This document shows positions 44,401 to 50,524 of a DNA stretch of 50,524 bases, one piece after another (within the stretch, counting starts at the first letter, position 1; each line of letters starts with the position of its first letter). Both the position numbers and the translations under genes were made by a program. Under the pieces are notes generated by a model that worked only from the letters and a program-made list of their open reading frames with translations, did no database searches and was not told the DNA's origin. Location: assembly GCA_018822845.1 (NCBI GenBank), contig JAHJJD010000099.1, positions 1 through 50,524 of the forward strand. The letters are read 5' to 3'. The stretch comes from Gammaproteobacteria bacterium (GTDB lineage Bacteria; Pseudomonadota; Gammaproteobacteria; Thiotrichales; Thiotrichaceae).

Positions 44401-45208
44401 CGCCGGGCGGCACGAGGACAAGATCACTTTCCGCGACATCGTGGCACAGCCGCGCAAGATCATCACCGCACCAACATGGTCGGGGATTGAGTCTGAAACC
44501 GTGTCCTATACCGCTGGCTACACCAATATCCACGAACACATCCCGTTCCGCACCCTGACCGGACGGGCACATTTCTACCAGGATCATGAGTGGATGCTGG
44601 ATTTCGGTGAAGGTTTCTGCACCTACAAGCCGATGGTGGATTTGGGTGAACTCAAAGGTTTGCCAGCCGCTGTCCTCAACAAGCCGCACCTGAGCCTGAA
44701 CTGGATTACCCCGCATTCCAAATGGGGCATCCATTCCAGCTACCAGGACAACCTGCGGATGCTGACCCTGTTCCGGGGCGGGCCTTACGTGTGGGTGGCG
44801 GAAGACGATGCCAAAACCATTGGGCTGGAAGACAACGACTGGGTGGAAGCGGTCAACCACAACGGTGCGACCGTGGCACGGGTGATTGTTTCACAGCGTA
44901 TCCCGCGCGGCATGGCGATGATGTACCACGCGCAGGAGAAGAACATCAACGTACCGGGTTCGCCGTCCACCGGGAAGCGTGGCGGTATCCTGAACTCCGT
45001 GACCCGCGTGCTGGTCAAGCCGACCAATATGATCGGCGGTTATGCACAGTTGGCGTACAGCTTCAACTATTACGGCACGGTCGGTTGCCAACGCGACACG
45101 ATGGTGGCCTTGCACAAGATCGCGGACAAGGATGTGGACTGGCTGGAACGCCCGCTCACCCCCGCCCGCGAAGCGCAACGCAACCCGAACGGCATCGGCC
45201 CCAAGTAA
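41450..45208 (+). CDS. narG: Respiratory nitrate reductase, alpha subunit
   Basis: NarG reduces nitrate to nitrite at a bis-MGD molybdenum site facing the cytoplasm. The 1252-residue length is standard. The FS0 cluster ligands appear as HGVNCTGGCSWK (His and two Cys) and GCQRG, and the molybdenum-ligand Asp region is NSTYIIIAGANLPMTRTPDAH. The N-terminal segment SHFLDRLMYFTRPKQSFSNGH has the cytoplasmic NarG form, without a twin-arginine signal. It begins three bases after the dsrC-like stop and is followed by narH. Together with NarH and NarI it couples quinol oxidation to proton motive force. Confidence 0.98.
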   Translation: MSHFLDRLMYFTRPKQSFSNGHGVMTIEDRKWEDSYRHRWQHDKVVRSTHGVNCTGGCSWKIFVKNGLVAFEMQQTDYPRTREDLPNHEPRGCQRGASFSWYLYSPHRIKYPLIRGRLLDLYRAERSSGKDPVEAWAAIQADESKRQKYVAVRGLGGFVRATWQEVTEITAAANVHTIKKWGPDRIYGFSPIPAMSMISYAAGSRYLSLIGGACGSFYDWYCDLPAASPQTWGEQTDVPESADWYNSTYIIIAGANLPMTRTPDAHFAFEVRYKGAKVVSMAPDYAEYVKAADLWMPVRQGTDAAAFLAMGHVALKEFYINSQDPYFQEYARTYTDLPMQVMLRQHDKKTFVTDRLLRASDFDGALGETNNPDWKTIVYDEKGGAFVAPNGSIGFRWGEEGKWNLLPKNAADQSDIQAELTCIDSKDDIVSVGFPHFNHDEADLLFRNVPVRKVKLANGETALVASVFDLQIAQYGIDRGLGGGNVAKDYSDASVAYTPAWAAKVTGVKAADIERTGREFAYNASKTKGKSMVIMGAAINHWYHNDLAYRSIMNLLHMCGCVGQSGGGWAHYVGQEKLRPQAGWAPIAFALDWQRPPRHMNSTSYWYFHTDQWRYETLDADSLLTPAGKAKNKGYSLADYNVAASRMGWLPTAPHWNMNPLELVAEAEKAGATDEASIGKHIVGKLQDGSLDVAFADVDNPVNWPRNLFVWRANLIGTSAKGHEYFLKHLLGAQNGVLQESGAGRDNKEVKWHEDAPIGKLDLMVDINFRLNSTGAYSDIILPTATWYEKNDLNTTDMHPFIHPLAEAVSPGWESQSDWQIFKSIAKTFSPLAEKHLGTRKDIVALPMQHDSAMELAQPFGQVVDWKRDGVAPIPGKTMPILKVVERNFGDTYRKYIALGPLMVKLGNNIKGVDWNTEAEYEELKKCNYTVKEPGVSFGMPSLEEDIYVCDSVMRMAPETNGEVAHKAWSAMSKKTGIDHHHLYAGRHEDKITFRDIVAQPRKIITAPTWSGIESETVSYTAGYTNIHEHIPFRTLTGRAHFYQDHEWMLDFGEGFCTYKPMVDLGELKGLPAAVLNKPHLSLNWITPHSKWGIHSSYQDNLRMLTLFRGGPYVWVAEDDAKTIGLEDNDWVEAVNHNGATVARVIVSQRIPRGMAMMYHAQEKNINVPGSPSTGKRGGILNSVTRVLVKPTNMIGGYAQLAYSFNYYGTVGCQRDTMVALHKIADKDVDWLERPLTPAREAQRNPNGIGPK

Positions 45209-45218
45209 GGAGATTTAC

Positions 45219-46769
45219 ATGAAAGTCAGAGCACAATTCGCATTCGTCTTCAACCTGGACAAGTGCATCGGTTGCCACACCTGTTCCGTCACCTGCAAGA
45301 ACGTGTGGACGAACCGCAAGGGCGTGGAATATGCGTGGTTCAACAACGTCGAGTCCAAACCGGGCATCGGCTACCCCAAGAACTGGGCAGACCAAAACCA
45401 GTGGAAAGGCGGCTGGGAACTCAACGGCGGCAAGCTGGAGCTGAAGTCCGGCGACCGCAAGTCCAAATTGCTGAACATTTTCGCCAACCCGGATATGCCG
45501 GAAATTGACGATTACTACGAGCCGTTCACCTACAACTACGCGCATTTGCAGAATGCGCCGTTGCTGGAAGCGACCCCGACTGCCCGCCCGCAATCGCAGA
45601 TTACGGGTGAGACGATGGAGAAAATCCACTGGGGGCCAAACTGGGAAGATGACCTTGCAGGCGAATTCAGCAAGCGCAGCAAAGACGTGGACATGGATGG
45701 CATCCAGAAAGAGATGTACAGCCAGTTCGAGAACACCTTCCACATGTACTTGCCGCGCATCTGCAACCACTGCCTGAACCCGGCGTGTGTGGCGGCTTGC
45801 CCATCCGGTTCGATCTACAAGCGCGAGGAAGATGGCATCGTATTGGTAGACCAAGACAAGTGCCGGGGCTGGCGGATGTGCATTTCCTCCTGCCCGTACA
45901 AAAAGGTGTTCTACAACTGGGAATCCGGCAAGGCGGAAAAGTGCATCGGCTGCTACCCACGGGTGGAATCCGGGATGCCGACCGTGTGTTCCGAATCCTG
46001 CGTCGGGCGCATCCGTTACAACGGCATCATGCTGTATGACGCAGACAAGATCGAAACGCTGGCAAGCACCCAGAACGAGCAGGACTTGTACGAAGCCCAG
46101 TGCAAGATTTTCCTCGACCCCAATGACCCCAAAGTGATCGAGGCAGCACGGGCGGAAGGCATCAACGAAGACTGGATCATTGCGGCGCAAAAATCACCCA
46201 TTTACAAGATGGCGATTGACTGGAAGATTGCGTTCCCGATGCACCCTGAATTCCGCACCCTGCCAATGGTGTGGTATGTGCCGCCACTCTCTCCAGTGCA
46301 ATCGCAGATTGACCAAGGCAATTTGCCGGTCGGCCCTGACGGTGCAATCCCGTTGGCGGGCACGATGCGTACCCCGATCCAGTACCTTGCCAACCTGCTG
46401 ACCGCAGGCAAGACCGCCCCGGTCGAAAGTGCCCTGAACCGCCTGATTGCGATGCGCAGTTACCAGCGTTCTGTGCATGTGGAAGGCGTGGCTGATACCC
46501 GCGCCCTCGACAAGGCAGGTATCACCGAAGACCAGGCCAAGGAAATGTACCGTTACCTGGCGATTGCCAACTACGAAGACCGTTTCGTCATCCCCACCGG
46601 GCATGAGGAAGTGCGGCTGGAAGACTTCTACGCCTTCCAGGGGCAGAACTGCTTCACCTTCGGCAACGACTCTTCCGCAGGCATTTCCCAGACTTCCCTG
46701 TTCCCGGAACGGCGCAAGGAAACGGTGGAAGTCTGCGTTATCCAACCTTTGTCCAAGTTGAAGCCATAG
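45219..46769 (+). CDS. narH: Respiratory nitrate reductase, beta (iron-sulfur) subunit
   Basis: NarH passes electrons through four iron-sulfur clusters from NarI to NarG. The 516-residue protein starts at ATG 45219 (AAGGAG upstream). The ligands are visible as CIGCHTCSVTCKNVW near residue 16, CNHCLNPACVAACPSG, CRGWRMCISSCPYKK (where Trp replaces one Cys, giving the 3Fe-4S cluster) and KCIGCYPRVESG with CSESCVGR. No signal peptide; it stays on the cytoplasmic face. Confidence 0.98.
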   Translation: MKVRAQFAFVFNLDKCIGCHTCSVTCKNVWTNRKGVEYAWFNNVESKPGIGYPKNWADQNQWKGGWELNGGKLELKSGDRKSKLLNIFANPDMPEIDDYYEPFTYNYAHLQNAPLLEATPTARPQSQITGETMEKIHWGPNWEDDLAGEFSKRSKDVDMDGIQKEMYSQFENTFHMYLPRICNHCLNPACVAACPSGSIYKREEDGIVLVDQDKCRGWRMCISSCPYKKVFYNWESGKAEKCIGCYPRVESGMPTVCSESCVGRIRYNGIMLYDADKIETLASTQNEQDLYEAQCKIFLDPNDPKVIEAARAEGINEDWIIAAQKSPIYKMAIDWKIAFPMHPEFRTLPMVWYVPPLSPVQSQIDQGNLPVGPDGAIPLAGTMRTPIQYLANLLTAGKTAPVESALNRLIAMRSYQRSVHVEGVADTRALDKAGITEDQAKEMYRYLAIANYEDRFVIPTGHEEVRLEDFYAFQGQNCFTFGNDSSAGISQTSLFPERRKETVEVCVIQPLSKLKP

Positions 46770-46779
46770 GAGGTACACC

Positions 46780-47298
46780 ATGTTTTACCGTTTACTCGCA
46801 AGGTTGCTGGATTACCCCACCGCTGAATTGCAGGCTGCTTTACCCGAAATCTGGGCGCAACTGGACAACTTGCCGGAAGGGGAACGCAAGGTGGTGGGCA
46901 ATTTCCTTGCCCACCTGCACTGGGAGGACATGACCGAATGGCAAGCGTTGTACGTGCGCACTTTCGACATGGTTCCTGACAATGCCCTGCACCTGACCCA
47001 TCACCTGTTTGGGGATGACAAGAACCGGGGGCCAGCGCTGATCGACCTGAGCGAATTCTACAAGGAATACGGTCTGGAACTGGCGGCGAACGATTCCAAC
47101 GAATTGCCGGACTTCCTGCCGCTGGTGCTGGAATTCGCCGACCAGTTGAGCCGGGTGGAGGCCAAGATGTTCCTGAGCCAATGGGCCAAGGTGTTCAGCC
47201 AGCTTGCCCTGAACCTGGAGAAGGTGGAAAGCCCCTACGCGCCGCTGATCCGCCTGATTGAACAACGCAGCCAGCTTGTCACTGCCAAAGCGGCCTGA
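46780..47298 (+). CDS. narJ: Nitrate reductase molybdenum-cofactor assembly chaperone NarJ
   Basis: NarJ binds the NarG N-terminus and holds the enzyme until cofactor and haem are in place. The 172-residue protein shows the family's YRLLARLLDYPTAELQAALPE start and the core LYVRTFDMVPDNALHLTHHL(FGDD) with RGPALIDL. It is shorter than E. coli NarJ (236 residues), missing mainly the C-terminal extension, a size found in other denitrifiers. AGGAGG precedes the start, ten bases after narH. Confidence 0.95.
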   Translation: MFYRLLARLLDYPTAELQAALPEIWAQLDNLPEGERKVVGNFLAHLHWEDMTEWQALYVRTFDMVPDNALHLTHHLFGDDKNRGPALIDLSEFYKEYGLELAANDSNELPDFLPLVLEFADQLSRVEAKMFLSQWAKVFSQLALNLEKVESPYAPLIRLIEQRSQLVTAKAA

Positions 47299-47313
47299 AA
47301 GGAGGAATGACCC

Positions 47314-48006
47314 ATGTTTGATTTACATACATTTGTGTACGGGGTGTTCCCCTACATCGCCACCATCGTGTTCCTGCTGGGAAGCTGGATACGGTTTGAC
47401 CATGAGCAATACACCTGGAAAAGTGATTCCAGCCAGTTGCTGTCCAAAAAGAATATGCGACTGATGAGCAACCTGTTCCACGTCGGTATTCTGGGGATTT
47501 TCTTCGGGCATGTGGCGGGGATGGTGATGCCGCATGGCTTGTGGGTCGGGTTGGGCATTTCTGACCTTGCGCACCAGTGGATTGCGATCCTGGCAGGTTT
47601 GGCGTTTGGTGGTGCAGTGGTTGCCGGTGGTGCCATGTTGTGGCATCGGCGCATGTTCAACCCGCGTGTCCGCGCTGCGAGCCGCTGGATGGACATCAAT
47701 ATCCTGGGTTGGCTGGTGATCACTGCCTGCTTTGGCTTGCTCACTGTCCCGTTTTCCATCGGTCATGCCGTGAAAGGTGACGTTAGCACCATGCTGCTGT
47801 TGGGTGAGTGGATCCGCAGCATATTGATCCTGCAACCGGAACCGGAACTGATCCGCAACGTGGACACGGTTTACAAGGTGCATGTGTTCTTCGGGATGTC
47901 AGTGTTCCTGTTCTTCCCGTTCACCCGGTTGGTTCACGTATGGAGTGCCCCCGTCCCATACCTGTTCCGTGCTTATCAGGTGGTGCGTACCAAACGTCAC
48001 CTGTGA
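47314..48006 (+). CDS. narI: Respiratory nitrate reductase, gamma (cytochrome b) subunit
   Basis: NarI anchors the complex and oxidises quinol at the periplasmic side through two b haems. The 230-residue protein has five membrane helices. Haem-ligand histidines are seen in NLFHVGILGIFFGHVAGMV (helix 2) and in VHVFFGMSVFLFFPFTRLVHVWS (helix 5; shown in part as HVFFGMSVF and FTRLVHVWS). AGGAGG precedes its start. It ends the nar structural operon, and a terminator follows about 70 bases later. Confidence 0.97.
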   Translation: MFDLHTFVYGVFPYIATIVFLLGSWIRFDHEQYTWKSDSSQLLSKKNMRLMSNLFHVGILGIFFGHVAGMVMPHGLWVGLGISDLAHQWIAILAGLAFGGAVVAGGAMLWHRRMFNPRVRAASRWMDINILGWLVITACFGLLTVPFSIGHAVKGDVSTMLLLGEWIRSILILQPEPELIRNVDTVYKVHVFFGMSVFLFFPFTRLVHVWSAPVPYLFRAYQVVRTKRHL

Positions 48007-48076
48007 GTAATTAAAAGAAAAGTCTGGTTAGAGACCCTCCGAAACTGACTGGATGTAAGCCGCTAGTCAGGGGTAT

Positions 48077-48103
48077 GGGCGGTAGCAATACCGCCCGTTT
48101 TTT
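48077..48103 (+). terminator. Rho-independent terminator between narI and moeA
   Basis: Stem GGGCGGTA (48077-48084) / TACCGCCC (48089-48096), loop GCAA, followed by G and six T. It should end most nar transcription; moeA starts only 14 bases later, so read-through or a promoter within 48007-48076 must serve moeA. Confidence 0.85.
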
Positions 48104-48116
48104 CAGGGAGAGAGAT

Positions 48117-49370
48117 ATGCATGCACTGAATACACACCCCCCCACCAAGACTGGGCCACACATGCTCAGTGTAGAGGAAGCGCAAGCCTGTATCCTGCAA
48201 GCCATATCGCCTGTCAGTACTCATGAACGTATCAGTTTGAGGCAAGGGCTGGGGCGTATCCTGGCAACGCCGGTCATGGCACGGCTGGATGTTCCCTCAC
48301 ACCGTAACTCTGCCATGGATGGTTATGCTTTCCGCCATATTGATACCGATATTCACAAGGCATTCCATGTGGCGGGTGTGTCAATGGCAGGGCATCCATT
48401 CTACGGCACGCTGGATATTGGCCAATGTGTCCGTATCATGACGGGTGCAGTGGTTCCTGCTGATGCCGATACCGTGGTGATGCAGGAGCATGTATCGCAG
48501 GAAGGGGACATCATTACCCTGCAATGGATTCCACCACCCGGTGCTAATGTCCGCCATCCGGGTGAAGACTTGTGTGCCGGGGATGTGGTTCTGCCTGCCG
48601 GACGCAAGCTGAATGCTGCTGACCTTGGGCTACTGGCGTCCCAGGGTATCAGCGAGGTCGATGTATTACGCCACCCACGTATTGCTTTCTTTTCCACCGG
48701 TGATGAACTCAAGGGCATCGGTGAATCCCTGCAACCGGGTGATGTATATGACAGTAACCGTTATACCTTGTTCGGGATGCTGGGCAAGCTGGATGTTGAC
48801 ATCCTGGATCTGGGAGTTATCCCTGACCGGCAGGAAGCGGTGGAACAGGCTTTTGTTCAGGCCAGCCAGCTTGCTGATGTGGTGATTACCAGTGGTGGTG
48901 CCTCCGTGGGGGATGCCGATTATGTGACGGATACCTTGCGCAAGACTGGTACGGTGGATTTCTGGAAAATTGCCGTCAAACCGGGCAAACCGCTGGCATT
49001 CGGCAAACTCAATGACCGCTGCCTGTTCTTTGGTTTGCCCGGTAATCCGGTATCGGTGATGGCAACCTTCCTGCTGTTTGCCCGTCCTGCCATCCTGAAG
49101 CTGCGCGGGGATGGAGTGACTAAACTCCCTGAATATCGGGCTATGTGCGATACGCCTTTGCAAAAAGCACCGGGCAGAAAGGATTACCAGCGAGGTGTTT
49201 GCCATCTGGATGAAGAAGGCCAATGGCATGTCCGCAGTACAGGGATGCAGGGTTCGCATATCCTGCGTTCCATGAGTGCGGCCAACTGTTTTATCGTTTT
49301 GCCGCTACTGGCAGGTGATGTAAAAGCGGGTGAAGCCGTCAATATCATTCCATTCCACGAATTGCTCTGA
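48117..49370 (+). CDS. moeA: Molybdopterin molybdenumtransferase MoeA
   Basis: MoeA inserts molybdate into adenylated molybdopterin, the step after Mog. The 417-residue protein starts at ATG 48117 after GGGAG. It contains PSHRNSAMDGYAF near residue 62, GAVVPADADTVVMQEH, the STGDEL segment, DSNRYTLFGML, the TSGGASVGDADYV motif and the LPGNPVSVMATFLLF segment of the MogA-like domain, followed by the small C-terminal domain. An in-frame upstream ATG at 48075 would start inside the terminator and is rejected. It is followed by moaA after 10 bases. Confidence 0.96.
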   Translation: MHALNTHPPTKTGPHMLSVEEAQACILQAISPVSTHERISLRQGLGRILATPVMARLDVPSHRNSAMDGYAFRHIDTDIHKAFHVAGVSMAGHPFYGTLDIGQCVRIMTGAVVPADADTVVMQEHVSQEGDIITLQWIPPPGANVRHPGEDLCAGDVVLPAGRKLNAADLGLLASQGISEVDVLRHPRIAFFSTGDELKGIGESLQPGDVYDSNRYTLFGMLGKLDVDILDLGVIPDRQEAVEQAFVQASQLADVVITSGGASVGDADYVTDTLRKTGTVDFWKIAVKPGKPLAFGKLNDRCLFFGLPGNPVSVMATFLLFARPAILKLRGDGVTKLPEYRAMCDTPLQKAPGRKDYQRGVCHLDEEGQWHVRSTGMQGSHILRSMSAANCFIVLPLLAGDVKAGEAVNIIPFHELL

Positions 49371-49380
49371 GGTTGTTGAT

Positions 49381-50367
49381 ATGGATAAAGGATTGGTTGA
49401 CCCTTTCGGGCGCACCATCAGTTATTTGCGGGTTTCCGTCACTGACCGTTGCGATTTGCGCTGCTTCTACTGTATGCCGGAAGCTTTCAACAACTACGAA
49501 GTCCCGGATAACTGGTTGACGTTTGCTGAAATCGAACGGGTGGTGAATGCCTTTTCTGCCCTGGGAGTCAGCCGGGTACGCTTGACGGGTGGGGAGCCAC
49601 TCGTGCGGCAAGGTGTGCCTGAATTGGCAGGGCGATTGTCTGCCATAGCAGGTATTAATGACCTGTCACTCAGTACCAATGCCAACCGTCTGGCACGGGA
49701 GGCGCAAGCGCTGAAACAGGCTGGTGTAAAACGCCTTAATGTCAGTCTGGATAGTCTGCAAGCCAAGCGTTTCCAGCTGATCAGCAAAGGCAAACTGGAA
49801 AAAGTCATGGCAGGATTGATGGCGGCCAGGGAGGCAGGCTTTCGGCCTATCAAGATCAATATGGTTGTCATGCAGGGGATCAACGATGATGAAGTGCTGG
49901 ATATGGTGGAATTTTGCCTGACCCACGGTTTTACCCTGCGTTTTATCGAAACCATGCCCGTAGGGCATACCGGGCGTAATGCCTGCGATTCCCACTATAT
50001 CAGCCTGCAAACCGTCAAGGCACAGCTGGCGGAACACTACAACCTGTTACCTTCCATTGTTGATGGCGGTGGCCCCGCGCAGTATTTCACTATTGGGGAC
50101 ACTGGCCTGAAAATCGGTTTCATCACGCCCATTTCCCAGCATTTTTGCGCCACTTGCAACCGGGTCAGGCTTGGCGTGGATGGGCGGCTCTACCTGTGCC
50201 TGGGGCATGAGAACAGTGTGGCGCTGCGCCCATTGCTACGCGCCGGTATCAGTGACGAAGCCCTGCAAATGACCCTGCGCAAGGCGCTGTGGCTCAAACC
50301 ACGGGAACACACCTTTAATGACTGTAATACACAGGTTTTGCGGTTCATGTCCATGACGGGAGGCTGA
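49381..50367 (+). CDS. moaA: GTP 3',8-cyclase MoaA
   Basis: MoaA is a radical-SAM enzyme that, with MoaC, turns GTP into cyclic pyranopterin phosphate, the first step of molybdenum-cofactor synthesis. The 328-residue protein starts at ATG 49381 after GAGG. The N-terminal cluster is CDLRCFYCMP (CxxxCxxC), SAM is held by LTGGEPLVR, and the second cluster is visible as CATCNRVRLGVDGRLYLCLG. The usual C-terminal GG is present (MTGG). moaC, moaD and moaE are not in the window. The stop is one base before the next start. Confidence 0.97.
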   Translation: MDKGLVDPFGRTISYLRVSVTDRCDLRCFYCMPEAFNNYEVPDNWLTFAEIERVVNAFSALGVSRVRLTGGEPLVRQGVPELAGRLSAIAGINDLSLSTNANRLAREAQALKQAGVKRLNVSLDSLQAKRFQLISKGKLEKVMAGLMAAREAGFRPIKINMVVMQGINDDEVLDMVEFCLTHGFTLRFIETMPVGHTGRNACDSHYISLQTVKAQLAEHYNLLPSIVDGGGPAQYFTIGDTGLKIGFITPISQHFCATCNRVRLGVDGRLYLCLGHENSVALRPLLRAGISDEALQMTLRKALWLKPREHTFNDCNTQVLRFMSMTGG

Positions 50368-50368
50368 A

Positions 50369-50524
50369 GTGCCAGACAAGTCTTTGCTCGAACTGATCTG
50401 CCCCGCAGGCAGCCTGCCCGCCCTCAAGGCTGCGGTAGACCACGGCGCGGACGGGGTTTACCTCGGCCTCAGGGACAACACCAACGCACGTAATTTCAGC
50501 GGCCTGAATTTCGACGCCAAGGCG
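50369..50524 (+). CDS. ubiU: Ubiquinone-synthesis protein UbiU, U32 peptidase family (5' part only)
   Basis: The frame opens with GTG at 50369, one base after the moaA stop, and runs off the window after 52 codons. The sequence LLELICPAGSLPALKAAV followed by GADGVYLGL and NTNARNFSGLNF matches the start of E. coli UbiU (YhbU) closely. UbiU, with UbiV and UbiT, carries out oxygen-independent hydroxylation in ubiquinone synthesis. Its place next to nitrate-respiration genes fits a need for quinone without oxygen. UbiV is the main alternative but its start differs. Confidence 0.85.
   Translation, partial: MPDKSLLELICPAGSLPALKAAVDHGADGVYLGLRDNTNARNFSGLNFDAKA

Noticed and set aside
48075-48116. 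In-frame upstream ATG for moeA at 48075
   Set aside because: The extension would be encoded by the terminator hairpin, whereas ATG 48117 has its own ribosome binding site.

Overview
The window is chromosomal DNA of a gammaproteobacterium, most likely a sulfur-oxidising chemolithoautotroph of the Thiotrichales (Thiothrix-like). This assignment is inferred from gene content and protein style: form IA RuBisCO with CbbQ/CbbO, a complete narGHJI nitrate reductase with two NarK transporters, a DsrC-family protein, and a typical gammaproteobacterial housekeeping run (proA-nadD-rsfS-rlmH-maf-rng-yhdP-nit-tldD). No taxonomic search was possible.

Layout. 1-6350: the 3' end of an unknown gene, an exported SCP2-like protein, creD, convergent rhlB, pckA, and a small exported protein. 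6350-6850: a scar region with a P4-type integrase remnant, two strong hairpin terminators and tRNA-Ser(UGA). 6986-8684: purM-purN. 8686-21122: a long minus-strand run, read from high to low coordinates: proA, nadD, rsfS, rlmH, maf, rng, yhdP, nit, tldD, pmbA, ppnP. 21228-27481: mixed accessory and metabolic genes: a DUF1820 protein, a wrecked hydroxypyruvate reductase gene, an MltB-type lytic transglycosylase, serine-glyoxylate aminotransferase, an M20 amidohydrolase, a flavin reductase with a small coupled gene, and an unknown 148-aa protein.

27488-34014 is the carbon-fixation locus: cbbL-cbbS-(unknown 104-aa gene)-cbbQ-cbbO on the minus strand and a divergent cbbR. CbbQ/CbbO remodel inhibited RuBisCO. 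No carboxysome genes are present. 34118-50524 is the nitrate-respiration locus: mog, a CBS-domain protein, narXL (minus), then narK1-narK2-dsrC-like-narGHJI, moeA, moaA and the start of ubiU. Molybdenum-cofactor genes (mog, moeA, moaA) supply NarG. The nitrate sensor pair NarX/NarL has well-formed candidate NarL sites in front of narK and in front of mog. UbiU belongs to the oxygen-independent ubiquinone pathway, which would feed quinol to NarI without oxygen.

The less ordinary signals are: (1) three gene remnants (integrase, hprA, a duplicated cbbO tail), the first two with internal deletions that leave the reading frame open; (2) a DsrC-family protein without either functional cysteine inside the nar operon; (3) an unrecognised gene between cbbS and cbbQ; (4) palindromic intergenic repeats; (5) several well-formed candidate operators. 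I saw no CRISPR array, insertion sequence, rRNA or complete mobile element.
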